Shown here piece after piece: positions 1 through 13,300 of a stretch of DNA of 64,000 bases. This DNA is from Tupaia tana (Eukaryota > Chordata > Mammalia > Scandentia > Tupaiidae). The position numbers and the translations under genes are program-made. The notes under the pieces are model-generated. The model ran no database searches and had not been told where the DNA came from. It saw only the letters and a program-made list of their open reading frames with translations. The stretch is taken from contig JAKSZU010000012.1 in the NCBI GenBank assembly GCA_026018925.1, positions 44,059,218 to 44,123,217 on the forward strand. Reading direction: 5' to 3'. Position 1 is the first letter of the stretch. The number at the start of each line of letters is the position of its first letter.

Positions 1-47
1 GGGAGTGTCCAGTGCCTTAACCACCACGCCACCTGCTGGTTCCCCAA
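1..47 (-). mobile_element. Family B SINE, head end only
   Basis: Ends CCACCTGCTGGTTCCCC. The body lies beyond the window start. Confidence 0.8.
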
Positions 48-398
48 TAATGCACATTTTTTTAAAAGTATTCGTCTTACAAATTGTTCTGCACTCCAAA
101 TATACAATAGCTTGGAAAACATTTAGAAAATAAAAGCCAGTGTCATCAATGTTCCCACGTGTTCTCTGCCATCCAGCAGCTGCGGCACCCTCCCCAACAT
201 GGACCCTCACTGCTCTTAGACTCCACCCGTGGTATAGCCCTCCCAGCCTCATATTGGTATCGAATGCCACAGCTTGTGCCTAAGTAAGAAAACAGGCCTC
301 ATTGGAGACATTCAAGCAAAGGTTGGACAACTTCTTGTCCAGAACAGAAAGGAAACGCATGCATCAGAAAAGGGGACTAATAAACATATCACAAGAAT

Positions 399-945
399 AT
401 GGCTGTAGATACCAGAATCTGATCAGATAAAACAGTTTAAGGAATTTCTTGGAACCTACAATTAACTTACAGAAACATGCTTTTTGGACTGCGTTAAGGA
501 CTTTACAATAAGAGAAGTAAAACCTGAAGAGATCACCTGTTCAGAACACTGCTTACAGAAGTATCTAAACATGACACAACGAATATCTGTGAGATTTCCG
601 GAATATCACATTCAGCAGGATGAAGTGCTGGCAGCCAAAGCAGGACTCTTTAGCCAGTCACGATAGAGAGGTCCGGATGGATGGACGGACTGTCAATGAA
701 AGCATGCCAACAGCTACTGTACTGGCAGTGAGGATTCATCTGGTAGACTCCCTGAAAGCAGTAGTCACCATGTTAAATTGTCGGTCATGACTGTTTGGCA
801 AATGGAAACCACTGGAGAAACAAAATCATTATATACCAAGGATAGTCAAATTAGAGGTCTTATTGTTAAGTGAAAATAATACAATGCAACTTTTGTTGAG
901 GCTTTAAGATTCAGCACCTTGGTCACTTGATTAGAAAAATAAACC
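399..945 (+). pseudogene. TIMM9: TIMM9 processed pseudogene
   Basis: Intronless copy of TIMM9 mRNA, the small mitochondrial intermembrane-space chaperone. The twin CX3C motifs (CFLDC, CSEHC) survive in [15 protein letters not shown] and following sequence. A 2-bp loss just after the ATG shifts the frame, and a Lys codon has become TAA near 460. A 3'UTR-like stretch continues to AATAAA near 940, where a Family B SINE abuts the end. Confidence 0.88.
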
Positions 946-951
946 ACTGCC

Positions 952-2073
952 AGAACCAGCAGGTGCCATGGTGGTTAGGACACTAGACACTCCCACATGG
1001 CTGACCACAGTTTGAGTCCTGGACCTGGCAGCTTACTTTCTCACTGTCTCTCTCTCTCTCTGTCTCTCTCTGGTCAAATTAAAATAAATGAGTGAATAAA
1101 TAAAATTAAATTAAGTAATTCTAAAAAAAAGAAACCATTGTTTCTTCAATCTTGACTGTTCATTTTAAAACAAAATATGTGTTCAATCATGTATGAGATA
1201 GAAAAAATTTTTATTACTGATAGTGAAATAAATGGAAATATCACTGAACAATTGTTTATACTATATAGCACCATAATATTCTGACTGGACTGTGAATACG
1301 TTGCAATGTTTTCAGTTGCATCATCCTCCAAGTATTCCTGTTCATTCATGTCTGCCTCAAATTGCTGGTAAATACATAAAATAGCTACTTGCTAATCATT
1401 GCAATACATTGTCTTTCTTGTCTCCCTTGTCATGGTGAGCATTATACATTCTTACCCTTGCTACACTTTCATATATCTTCTGGAAACATCCCATCCAAGA
1501 CTAGCTTGGGAATGTTTAAGAGCTGTTATACTCAAGTGGAGTTTGTTTTGTTTATTCATAAGCAGTGTCCAAAACGAATGATTTTGAGTTTGACCAACAA
1601 TATACACTTTCGCAGTCATGAAAAGGGGCCAGTCTAATAAAAAGTGAACCAAAAAAAAAGAAAGAAAAGGAAAGAAAAGACAATGTAAAAAGACAGATTA
1701 AAACCACTAGAACAGTACAGGTTTTATATGGCTCAGATGTTACGGTTTTCTTATTGCATCATCAATGTCAGAAATCTGTCCCTTCAGCTGAGTCATTCCA
1801 GATCCAGCCTTCTTAATTACTAAGCTACAAGCCTGGCTCTAAACTTGTACTTTAATTCAATAAACTTTTTGAAGTCCCTTTATTATTATACACTTAAAAA
1901 ATTGTTGGCGCCGATGTTGTTTAAGGTACTGGACTCCCACATGGCCAACTGTAGTTTGAGTCCTGGACCTGGCAGCTTACTTTCTCACTTTCCCTCTCTC
2001 TGCCTCTCTCATTATATTAAAAAAAAAAAAAAAAAAAAAAAATTAAATTTAAAATTCTTTTTAAAAAATTATA
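952..2073 (+). mobile_element. Two Family B SINEs (952-1130, 1901-2073)
   Basis: Both have the B head, GGCAGCTTACTTTCTCAC and AT-rich tails. The second has a long poly(A). The DNA between them is unassigned. Confidence 0.85.
1131..1900. other. Unassigned stretch with coding-like minus-strand segments
   Basis: No SINE. Minus-strand translation gives two short protein-like pieces: GSGMTQLKGQISDIDDAIR near 1810-1750 and MNEQEYLEDDATEN near 1350-1300, separated by UTR-like AT-rich DNA. It could be a decayed retrocopy of an mRNA that I do not recognise. Confidence 0.3.
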
Positions 2074-2095
2074 GTTCTCAAGTGTTCTTACAATA

Positions 2096-2290
2096 ACAGC
2101 CAGCCATGATGGCAAGCAGTGCTAAAGCCACATAGGAAGGTCCCAATTTCAAATCCTTCAGTCTACCTCTACACAATGGGTACATGCATGCATGCGGGTT
2201 GAGGCTAGGGGCAAATTGTGGCATGAGGGTACTGTTGGAGTGACTGTCTCTCTCTTTCTTGAAATAAATATTTTTTTAAAAAAAAAGATG
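2096..2290 (+). mobile_element. Family C (old) SINE
   Basis: Diverged tRNA-like head, then TGACTGTCTCTCTCTTTC and AATAAAT. Related copies lie at 11646-11935 and 23727-23930. Confidence 0.5.
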
Positions 2291-2666
2291 TTCTTACAGT
2301 AAAATGTTTTCAAAAACCAAACAAATATGGGAGTGGTCTCAGTGTAGGAGGATAGAAAGTTCTGGAGATGCATGGTGGTTACAGTTGCACAACAATGCAG
2401 ATGTACTTAACTGTACACTTAAAGATGGCTAAATGATAATGTTCATGCCTCGTGTATTTTATATTTTCTGTGTGTGTGTGTGAAAATCTGCAATAAATTG
2501 CAAAGCTCAAAACCATGATGAGGCTCCCTCTATGGCAGTATTATGACAAAAACTAGGTGAGAGAAGCCAGGAGGCAGAAAGGGAGAGCAGAGAGGGCTGG
2601 AGCCAGGGCCTTGGGAAAGGCCATGAAGAGGGAAGGGGTGGGAAGTCTCAGAAAGAGGCCCACAAT

Positions 2667-2912
2667 TGGGACCAGCAGATGGTGTAATGGTTACATCGCT
2701 GGACACCTACGCAGTGGACTACTGGTCAAGTCCAAGACGTAGTGGCTTAAAACTCACACCAGGTGCATATGCGTGCTTGCTCAAAATCCCTACAGAATGG
2801 AGAAGGGATTGTGGCATGGCCGCCCCGCGGGGGGTGATTTCATGCTGTCTCTCTGTCTCTCCAGTAAGAGCACAAGCCCTATAGCAAAAAACTCGCTAAA
2901 AAAAAAAAAAGG
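2667..2912 (+). mobile_element. Family A SINE
   Basis: Complete head (GGGACCAGCAGATGG) to CCCTATAGCAAAAAACTC and poly(A), moderately diverged. Confidence 0.9.
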
Positions 2913-3179
2913 AAAAGAGGCCCACCATAGATAAGAGCTAGAGTGGGAGGGGCTGTTGGGAGGGAGACAGGGAACCCTCAGCAGAGAGGAGCTGAGGTCC
3001 AGGGGCGGGCATGTCTTCTCAGGAGTTGTGCTCAGAGAACCTCCGAGAGGCATGGATCCTTCTTCACCCACAGGCAGGGCTGCAGGACAAGGCAGACAAA
3101 GGTGAGCCAATAAGGACTAAGCCTGAATTTGGGTCTAACTTCTAGATCCGTACACTACAGCAGGTGACCCTGAGAGCGA

Positions 3180-3345
3180 GGCCCAAGTCCACACTTGCGA
3201 GTCTATTAAAATCAAAGTCAGACCATGTCACTGCTCAAAACCTTCCAACGCCTATTCCACTCCCTTAGACTGTGTGAGTTATTAATCTTATCCAGAAGTC
3301 TGGCCTTTGCCCTCAGCTGCTGGGAGGTGATCTCCAGGCCCCTAT
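3180..3345 (+). repeat. L2 LINE fragment
   Basis: ACCATGTCACTGCTCAAAACCTTCCAACGCC and following text resembles the conserved 3' region of L2. The stretch 3346-3573 shows nothing recognisable. Confidence 0.6.
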
Positions 3346-3573
3346 ATCCTGACAGGAATGTCTATCTGGGGACTTCAGCCACAAGGTAGTCACTAAGATT
3401 TATGACAAGAACTTCAGGATCTGCAACTTCTAGTGGAAATGGAGGCTAAAGGTATTCTCAGAGATCTGGGAGGGGCTGGAGACTAAGGGTCAGTCCTACG
3501 GGCACTGTAATTAAGCCCAGGAAAATGCTGGATACTCAAAGCTCAGGTGAGCTTTCCTGCTTGGTGTTATTTT

Positions 3574-3740
3574 TTTAAGATTTTCTTTTAGAGAATTTGT
3601 ATTTATTATTATTATCATTTTAATTTGACCAGAAAAAGAGAAAGGGAAAGTGAGAAAGCAAGCCACCAGGTTTAGGACTCAAACCACAGTCAGCCATGTG
3701 GGAGTCCAGTGCCCCAACCACCACACCACCTGCCAGCCCT
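3574..3740 (-). mobile_element. Family B SINE
   Basis: Full copy, head at the right end (CCACCTGCCAGCCC). Confidence 0.85.
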
Positions 3741-4254
3741 GCTGGCTTGGTGTTATATTTCACCTGGAGAAGGCACCCAGGACTCCATCAGAGAAGGGTA
3801 AGTTTCACATATGAACCCATCTGCCCTCTACATCTTGCTTACAGCTGGCATGTGTCCCTTTGCTAAAATGAACCTGTAATCTTAGTGTTTACACAAGTTC
3901 TGCAAGTTTTAGCGTATTACTCACTGGAAGGTGGTCATGAGGACCCCGGAACTTGCAGCCATTTTAAGTGAGGGCAGTCTTGTGGGAACCATGCCTTCTG
4001 AGCAGTTTGCCCACTCTGTACCTGTACCAGCCACCTTACTGTGACCTTCATGATCTGCGCCCCCCCCCCCGCCCCCCGCCACCCGTGGACTAGACCTCAT
4101 CTTACTCCTCACCTGACCCTGCCCTCATTCCTCACAGTACTATCATGTTCCCACTCCACAGCACTGTAAAGCTCCATCCCAGATACCTGTCAAGTTCGCT
4201 TCCTCACTTACGGGACTTCAGAAAGTTTGTGGGAAAATGGAATTAAGTACAAAG

Positions 4255-5123
4255 TTAAGGCCAGACTGTGGCATGGAGGTTATGGTGGCAGGATTCCACA
4301 TGGCTAGCTGGGCAGATAAAGTCCTGGCTTGAAGACCATGCTGTGCACATATCCATGTGTCCAGGGACCCAGTCAGGGAGAGGAACAGGAGAGGGAATTA
4401 AGGGTGGGAGCACGCCGCATCAGGGGTGCTTTCTCACTCTTTCTCTCTCCTCTTGCTCACTCTCTGAGGAATTCACATACCCTCTGGCAAAACGTTTTTT
4501 TTAGGTTTTTTCCATAGAGTGCGTACACTAGCCAGAAACAGTGAAAGGGAGTGAGAAATCACCCTTAAGGCCATGCTACAATCCCTTCTCCTGTGATTTG
4601 GGCAACTGTGCACACACATACCTGGCATTTTATTTATTTATTTATTTTCTGAGAGGTTTTTTGCTATAGGGCACATGCGCCCACCAGAAAGAGACAGAGA
4701 TAGAAAGTGAGAAATCACCCCTCAGGGGGGATGGCCACCCTGCAATCCCTTCTCCTCTCAGGATCTTGGGCACGCACGCACACGTGCCTGGCATGTGTTT
4801 AAGCCACTGGGTCCGGGGCTGGAACTGTGGTTGACTACATGGGAGTCCAGCAACATAGCTGTTACTCCAACTGCTGGTCCCCATACCTGGCATTTTCAAG
4901 CTGCCATGTGGGAGTCAGGCACCTTACCCATTCCACCACCTGCTGGCCCCACAAAACTTTGTTTTAATTTAACTTTATTTATTTATTTAAATTTGAATTT
5001 GACTAGTGGGGCAGAGTGAGAGAGAGAAAGTGAGAAAGCAACCTGCCAGATCTAGGACTCAAACCACAATTGGTCATGTGGGAGTCCAGTACCCTTAACC
5101 ACCATGCCTCCCACTGGTCCCCC
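4255..5123. mobile_element. SINE cluster with one nested pair
   Basis: 4255-4500 is a degenerate + copy. 4501-4950 is a minus Family A copy split by a younger minus Family A copy at 4633-4882, flanked by the TSD ATACCTGGCATTTT. 4958-5123 is a minus Family B copy. Confidence 0.85.
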
Positions 5124-5616
5124 ATAAAACTATTTTTCAAAAGTCCAAATTTATTTTGGTGCCAAAAATGTTTAAATCCAGTCTTTTTCCTAGTACACAT
5201 TGTCCATGCACTTTGTTGTTTCCCAAACTTTTTAAAGAATGCTCTTACTTTACAGTCAGTCACCTTGGTAAGGCCTCGTCTAGTGCCCACTTCAAAAGCC
5301 TTCTACCACCATATTTCTTGCTTTACTTTTTTCCCTTTCCAACATACTGTAGGTTTTATTCACCTTACTTCTTCTCCCTCCCATGAAAATACAAGGCCCA
5401 AAGCAGCAGAAAATGTTGTACTTTGTTTCCCACTATACCCTGATATAGATCCTGGCACACGCTGAGCATTTAATTAACTCTTGTTAAATGACTTCCAGTG
5501 CCTTTTAGGAACCTGGTCATCATGTCCCTACCCTCTGTCCCTAAAAGGCCAAGTCTGCAAAAATAGAAAAATTGACCATGCTTGGCTAGAGATCTTTACT
5601 AAGATAAGAGTCTGAG
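5124..5616 (+). repeat. Unique DNA with an L2 3' fragment
   Basis: Mostly unassigned. 5420-5490 (GATCCTGGCACACGCTGAGC then a TTAAATGA end) resembles an L2 3' end. Confidence 0.4.
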
Positions 5617-6367
5617 GGGCCAGTAGATGGCCTAGTGGTTATTTTGCTGGACACCCGCATGGCCGACTGCGGTTCAAGTCCCTTGAGTGGCTTGAAAATT
5701 ATGCCAGGTACAAGTGTGTGCATGCCCAAGATCTAGGAGAAGAAAGAATTGCATCATGGCCATTCCCCCAGGGGGTGATTTCTCACTTTCCTTCTCACTG
5801 CCTCTGTCTCTCTCTGGCCAACACATGTGCCCTGAGGCAAAAAAAAAAAAAAAAAAAAATCTGGGGCCAGCAGCTGGTGTGGTGGTTGAGGCACTGTACT
5901 CCCACATGAGCAACCACAGTTCCGAGTCCCACACCTGGCAGCATGCTATCTTGTTTTCTCTATCTCTGGTGAGCACATGTGCCCTATAACAAACTAAATA
6001 ATAATAATAAAAGCTGCAGAAGCCACAGGTGGCACGGTGGTTGGGGCACTAGACTCCCACATGGCTGACCATGGTTCAAGTCCCAGACCTGGTGACTTGC
6101 TTTCTCACTTCCCCTCTCTCTCTTGCTCTATCCCTCTCTGGTCAAATTAAAACAAAGTTCAATAAAATATTTTTTTAAGAATTATTTGATTAAACTTTAA
6201 TTAATTAATTCATTCATCCAATTATTTTAATTTGGCCAATGAGGTACAGAGTGCAAGAGAGAGAGAGAGAGAGAAAGTGAGAAAACAAACCACCACATCC
6301 AGGACTCAAATGCTGTCGGCCATGTGGGAGCCCAGCACCCTTAACCACCACACCACTTGCCAGCCCC
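5617..6367. mobile_element. Four consecutive SINEs
   Basis: 5617-5859 Family A (+), 5862-6010 B-like (+) ending GTGCCCTATAACAAAC, 6018-6182 Family B (+), 6186-6367 Family B (-). The last two are tail to tail, making an inverted repeat. Confidence 0.85.
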
Positions 6368-6508
6368 AAGAAAATAATTCTTTAAAAAAAAAAGTCTGCA
6401 AGACCCAGAACCTTGAAGACTACCCAGACCCAACCTTAGTGAGGAGGTGGCATGGATGTGGGTCCCAGCTCTGATACCTTCTTTCTGTTGACTTACAAGG
6501 CACTGTTC

Positions 6509-7029
6509 AAGGCCAGCAGATGGTGTAGTGGCTAAGGCTCGGGATTCCCACATGCCTGAGAACAGTTCAAGCCCCGGACTCCGAGGCATGAAAATCATGC
6601 CAGGTGTGGGACCAGCAGTTAGCGTAATGGCTATGTCGCTGGACTCCCACGTAGTCGACCGCGGTTTGCATCCCGGACCCAGTGGCTTAACACTCACGCC
6701 GGGCGTGTGTGCATGTGTGCCCAAGATCCTGAGAGGAGAATGGAGAAGGGATTGCGGTGTGGCCATCCCCCCTGGGGGGGGGTGATTTCTCGCTTTCTGT
6801 CTCTCTGTCTCTCTCTCTTTCTGGTGAGCGCACACGCCCTATAGCAAAAACCTCTCCAAAAAAAAAAAAAAAAAAATCATGCCAGGTGTGTGTACATGCT
6901 CAAAATCCTGAGAAGAGAATGGAGAGGGGGTTGCAGTGTGGCCATCCCCCGAGGGAGTAATTTTTCACTTTCTTTCTCTGTGTCTCTCTCCAGTGCTCCA
7001 TGGCAAAAACCTAAAAAAAAAAAAAAAAA
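6509..7029 (+). mobile_element. Nested Family A SINEs
   Basis: Outer copy split by an inner copy at 6607-6876, flanked by the TSD TCATGCCAGGTG. The inner copy is the less diverged. Confidence 0.9.
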
Positions 7030-7185
7030 GTGGCTCCTTTCTTTCTGGGCCTTGATCCCTACATGAACAGAATATGGAACTCTGGCCAGGACCACTGTGG
7101 AGCAGGTTTAGGAGAGCAGAGGTGGGGGAGATTCCTGCGATAGCAGGGAGGGAAGAAAATACCTCACCAGACAGGGTTTGTGACT

Positions 7186-7191
7186 TTTATT
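7186..7191 (-). promoter_or_regulatory. SLC3A2: SLC3A2 poly(A) signal
   Basis: AATAAA on the minus strand (TTTATT on plus), about 145 bp after the stop codon, followed by a GT-poor, C-rich stretch. It gives a short 3'UTR, as expected for SLC3A2. Confidence 0.75.
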
Positions 7192-7333
7192 TAAAAGCAG
7201 AAGATAACCTATTTGGGAGTTCATCTGTAATCTTCAACATTAAAAAAAGGAAGAAAAGGGGGGGGGGGGGAACAGAACCCAAAGGGCCTGGAAGAGAAGA
7301 TGGAAAGGGTAGTGGGTCCTGGTCAGGCTGGGG

Positions 7334-10300
7334 TCAGGCCACATAGGGGAAGCGGAGCAGCAGCCCCTCATAGGGCTCCAGGTGGAGGCGTTCCAGCGTA
7401 AGGGAGGTGCCCTCCTGACGGCCTGGCTGGGTGCTGAGCAGCACATCAGCACTGGCAGGCAGGCTGGTGCTGGCAGGCAGACTGGAGGTTGCCAGGCTGG
7501 TAGAGACACCCACATTCCCAAAGTTGAGCACCACCAGGAAACGCTCGTTCTGGTCCCAGTGGCGGACATAAGAGAAGAGTGCAGGCTCAGAGGACAGTAC
7601 GTGGAAGTCCCCATGCAGAAGGGAGCGCTCTTTACCCCGCTGGTCACTCAGCCGCCGGAACAGGGAAAGGAAGGAATCAGGATCTTCGCTCTGGCCCTGA
7701 GAATGATGAAAACAGAGCAGGAGTGGGTGAGTGGGTCCCCTGGGTTCAACTTCCACAAGCCACCTGCCCACCCTGTGTCAGTCAGGCCCTACCCCTCAGG
7801 AACCCTTACCTTCACAGTCCTGTTGACACTTAGGAACCCTGAGACATTTGAGAAGCTGGATTCATCCCACAGCATGACAGGGGCCTCCTTAGGCTAAAAA
7901 ACAGGGAAAACAGGACTTGAAAAAGCCTTGGCCTACATCTGCTCTCCCTCCTCATCAATGCCTAACCTCCACCCACGCCTGGCTAACTTGTACTGGACAA
8001 GTAAGGTAGGCTCCAGCTTCAAGGTCCTTGCACACATATTGTCCCCTCAGCCTAAAGGTATCCCTGCCAGCCAGTCAAAAGCCATTAAGAAGCCCGCAGG
8101 TTACATGGTGATTGGGGTGCTGGACTCCTATATGGCTAACCACAGTTCAAGTCCCAGAGCTAGTGGCTTGCTTTCTTACTTTCCTGCTCTGTCTCTCTCT
8201 GGTCAAATTAAAAGATAATAATAATAAAATTAATTAAATAATTCTTTTAAAAAATAGCTTTTAGAGACCAGCAGTTGGCATAATGGCTATGTCGCTGGAC
8301 TCCCATGTAACCGACCGCAGTTCAAGTCCCAGACCCAGTGGCTTAAACTCACACCGGGCACATGTGCATGCACGCCCTAAATCCTGAGAGAACAGAAGAG
8401 AAGGGATTGCAGCTTGGCCATGCCCCCTGGGGGGTGATTTCTCGTTTTGTCTTTCTGTCTCTTTCTGTCTTTGTAGTGAGCGCACGTGCCATATAGCAAA
8501 AACCTCTAAAAAAAAAAAAAGGCTTTTAAAGAAGCTATCAACAGCTTCCTCACTTTCCTCAGGTCTCTGCTCAGTTATGTCCTCAGGTTTTCTGTGGCCA
8601 CTCTGCATAAAATCTACCCCATCCCCTAGTCTCCAGGTCCCTTACCTTGCTTTCTTTTGCATAGCATCTGGCATGTTTCTATACAATTATGTATCTAGTT
8701 ACACCACCTCCTGCTCTTTTGTGTACTGTTCTCTGTATTCCTCAATATGTAGCACAAAGGAGTTAAGAATAAAAATCTAGGGACCAGCAGGTGGCATGGT
8801 GGTTAAGGGCACTGGACTCCCACATGGCTAACCGCAGTTTGAGTCCTAGACCTGGCAGCTTGCTTTCTCACTTTGTCTCTCTCTCTCTCACTCTGGTTAA
8901 ATTAAAATAAATTAATTAATTAAATTAAATAATTCTTAAAAAAAAAATAAGGGACCAGCTGTTAGACTAATTGCTATGTCGCTGGACTCCCACGTAGTCA
9001 ACCATGGTTTGAGTCTCAGACCTGGTGGCTTAAATTCACGCTAGGCATGTGTGCGTGCGTGCTCAAGATCCCAAGAGGAGAAGGGACTGTGGCATGGCCA
9101 TCCCCCCCCAGGGGGTCATTTCTCACTTTCTGTCTTTCTCTGTCTTTCTGGTGAGCGCATGCAGCCTATAGCAAAAACCCCTCTGAATAAATAAATAAAT
9201 AAATAAAAGAATAAAAATCTGGAATAGGGGACCAGCAGGTGGCGTGGTGGTTAAGGAGCTGGACACTCCCACATGGCCGACTACAGTTCAAGTCCCGGAC
9301 CTGGTGGCTTGCTTTCTCACTTTCTCTCTCTGTCTCTCTCTATGGTCAAATTAAAATAAATTAATGAATAAAAAAAAAATCTGGAATAAATGGATGAATG
9401 GTTCTATAAATATCAGCTCAAGCATTAACTCCAGTCCTGTAGTTAAAGTCAGTGACCGCCTTTGTGACAGTATCCCTATCACAGCACATACAACTCTTAA
9501 TATGTCAGCTTACTCATCTGGCTTCCCCACTGAACTATGAGCTCCTGGAGGGCACAGAGCCTAGTCCAGAGTACCCACTGCCCAATGAATGAATAAATGA
9601 ATGAATGATGGCTGCGGGGCATAGAGCCTAGCAGAGTACTCACTGCCAAAAATGAACGAATGTATGAAGGAATAAATGATCACTATCATATTAAACATCT
9701 ACCATATATTAGGCATCATAAAATATGCCTTCATTTAATCCTAACCACCCAATAAAAAAATTCAGTCTCACAGAAGAGATGACCAATATTCAAAAGGATA
9801 ACTAACTGGCCCAAAGCTACACAGCTACTGACTAGAGAACTGCCTAGGAATCAAATACACTCCCACACCAAGACTCAAATCTGTCAGCCCTTATCCACAC
9901 AACCATCGTATGAACACAACCTCCCTCTCTGTGTTAGGCACATAGCAAGTAGTACCTGGCCAGAAACAGCAGCCACCTGCAGGCCAATCTCATCCCCATA
10001 GCTGAAAATGGGGGTCCCCGGCAGGGTGAAGAGCAGTAGTTGGTAGAGTCGGAGAAGTTGAGCTGGTATGGAGGAACTCAGGAGACCTGCCTGAGACAAC
10101 TGCAGGGACAGACACTGGTGAGCCCAGTAGCCCACTTCCTCCATCTCCCAACAACCCTTTCCCTCCAAAGTCCCCTGCCCCTACTCCTGCTAGCCAGATA
10201 CTCACACTCCAGCTGCGCCAGTGACTGCCAGTGGAATTCAAATACTGGGTGACGAGGAATTTTGTATGCTCCCCAGTGAAATCAGGGGTTGACAGGTATG

Positions 10301-13300
10301 AGCTGGTCAATAGCAGGTCCTTGGTGGATCCTAGTAAGCTCATGATCTGCTGCAGGTCAGGGGAGTTGGTTCCTGCAATGAAGAGCCTACACAGGGCAGA
10401 GTAGAGATCAACATTAGTAGAGAGCAGGAAAAGAAGAACGGTGGTGAAGGAAGTTCTCTGGATTAGAAACCCTCCCCCCTCAAGGCCCTAGCACTCCACT
10501 GAGAGGTTTCTACAAAGGAGCCGAGTCAAGGAGGGGGCTTGGGCACCCACCTATCTTCACTGAAGCTGCTGGTGATGTTCTGCCAGTCAGCCAAGAGTGA
10601 GAATGCATCCTAGGAGGAAAAAAGCAGAATCAACAAACAGGGAACATTTCCAAGCTGTAGCTGAGTCCCTCTGGTCTCACCCAAGTTTTGCCTCTCGTAT
10701 GGAATACAAACTCACCTTCAGATTCTCCACATCCCGAACTTGGAACCCATCCACACCAGCCTGCAACCAAAATCCCAGAGCATCCTACAGGGGAGCAAGA
10801 GAACAGAGGAAAGTTATCGATTCTCAGGTAACGACTTAAGACTATCCCAGCCCATGTCATACCTTGCCCTCCAAGCACCTTCCCATGACCTCAGGAGAGT
10901 CACCGGCCTTGCCTGGATCTCAGTTTCCCATCTCTATTACAAAGGCTTTGCCTTGTTCCCTCCAGCTCTGACATCTCACCGATTCTCCTAGTGCTATAGC
11001 ATTTTACTTCTCTATTCCTGCCTCGAGCCAATCACACAGCTACAGAAATGGCCTAAGAGAAAAAGTGTTCCCATAAGCATTATTTCATTTTTTGTTTGTT
11101 TCCCAAAGGGTGCATGTACTTGACAGAGAGATGGGGCAGGGTTGAGGGGGATATGAGAAAGTACCACTATGCCACAATCCCTTTTCCTCCTCTTCCTCCT
11201 TTCAGAATTTTAGGTATGCATGCACCTGCACCCAGCCACCGGGTGGCCACCATGCTGTCGGCCATGGTGAATCTAGTCACCTTAACCACCATGACACAGG
11301 CTAGCCCAAATATAAGTCAGCTAACAGTTAGCATGTGGAATGCTAGTATAGTATATCTATTTTAGAAATGAAGAAACAGGCCCACAGAAACAAGGAGACA
11401 TGTCCAAGGGCATAATCAGTGAGCAGCAGAGATAGGACCTAAAATGCCAGTCAAGATCCCAAGATAGGAGCTGGCAAGTGACATGGTGTTAAGGTGCTTG
11501 GCTCCCACAAGGGTGACAGTGGTTTAAGTCCTGGACCTGGCAGCATGCTTTCTCACTTGCCTTCTGTCTCTCTATCTCCTTCTGGGCAAATTAAAATTAA
11601 ATAATTAATTCTAAAAAAAAACAAAAACAAAAAACTACAAGGTAAGGGCCAGGTGATGGCACAGTAGTAACATGGTAACATGACTGGAACCACGGGGAAA
11701 GATCCTTGAGTTCCTGTCCAGGACTTCCCTGAGCATGCCAGGCATGCCTTCGTGCCTATGATCCAAGCCAGCTAAGACTAGGGGTAGGCTGTGGTGTAAG
11801 GACCCTGTTAAGGGTGCCTATCTCTCCCCTTTTTCCTCCTCCTCCCTGTGTGTGGTGTGTGTGTGTGTGTATGTGTGTGTGTGTGTGTGTCTGTCTCAGA
11901 ATAAATGAATACATTTTTTTAAACTTAAAATAAACCAGGCTTGAGTGCATGTGTACCCAAAACCCACCAGGGTGAGATTTTTCACTTTCCTTCTTCTTCC
12001 CATAATCTCTCTCTGGTGGGTGATATGCCTATGACAAACTAAAAAAAAAAAAAAAAAAAAAAAAAAACAACTCAAATAAAAAGGATCCCAAGGCTGGGGC
12101 CAGCAAGTGGCGTGACAGTTGAGGTCTTGAACTCCCACATGGACGGCCAGCCACGGTTCAGGTCCCAGATCCAGTGGCTTGCTTTCTCACTTTCCCCTTC
12201 TCTTGCTCTCTCTTTCTCTGTCTCTTTGGTCAAATTAAAAATAATGATAATAACAACAAATAAAATAAAGAAAAAGAAGAAGGAAAAAAAAAAAAAGAAT
12301 CTCAAGGCAAGCGTACTTAATCCTCGCCCAGCATCCTGAGGCCTAGAAAGTTTGAGCACAAGAACTAGTCAGAGCAAGGTTGAGGAGACTGAAGTTCAAA
12401 GCACAGCCCCAGAGCACTTTAGATGAAAATTTGAAAAGAGGCCAGCTCTGCAGAACAGGCCCAGGCCAGAATCCACACCAAGAGGCCAACACGCACGTCC
12501 CCTTTTCTTCCCTTTCCCTGTTCCACGTGCTCTCTCCCCAGTCTCCATTTTCTTCTGAGGCTGCCACTCCTCCTGCCATACTGTCTGAAAACATTTATCA
12601 ATAACTTTTAAAGTTTCCCAGCAACTGGCAAGGGCTGAACTGGATAACCCCAGGGGCCCTAGTCAAATGCTGGGAGTCCAAAATTCTATCTCAGAATCAC
12701 AGCTAGCAGTGAATTATCAGGATCTGCCATTGTGTTTTTATTCTACCCATTCCGAACTTGTAAGTGTCCTAGAATCCAGGCCTCAAGAACTAGAGTGACA
12801 TTCAAAGTCCCCCTGGGCGTAAAGTTTGAGTCTATACCTCTGGGAATGGCAGGCTAGGAAAGTCAGACTACTTAGAACTTCGAGTATGTAAAGCCCCTTC
12901 CGATCTTAGCTTCCTCTCTTGTAGATTGGGAATAATAACAGATACCTTGTATGGTTACATGGGAATTGGAAAGCATCTATAAAATACTCAGCATAATCCA
13001 ACACTTAGGAAGACCCTCCCCCACCACTCCATGCTCACAACCTCAGACTGGGCTCCACTCCAAATACATCAAACAAGAACTGGGAAACCAGGACAGGACT
13101 CCCACAGAGAAAGGGCTTCCTTTCTCAAAAGGAAGAAAAGTCAAACTTCTAGACTGGTATCTGAGAAATTCCCTTCCTGGACCTATCTCATCCCCAGAGT
13201 CAAGGAAACGAGAAAAATGAGTAGTCAGAAAAGAAACAGGAAAAAAACAGTGGGGCATTGCTGGCCTATCCTCCTGGCTGTGGGAAGAGGCATTCCTGCT

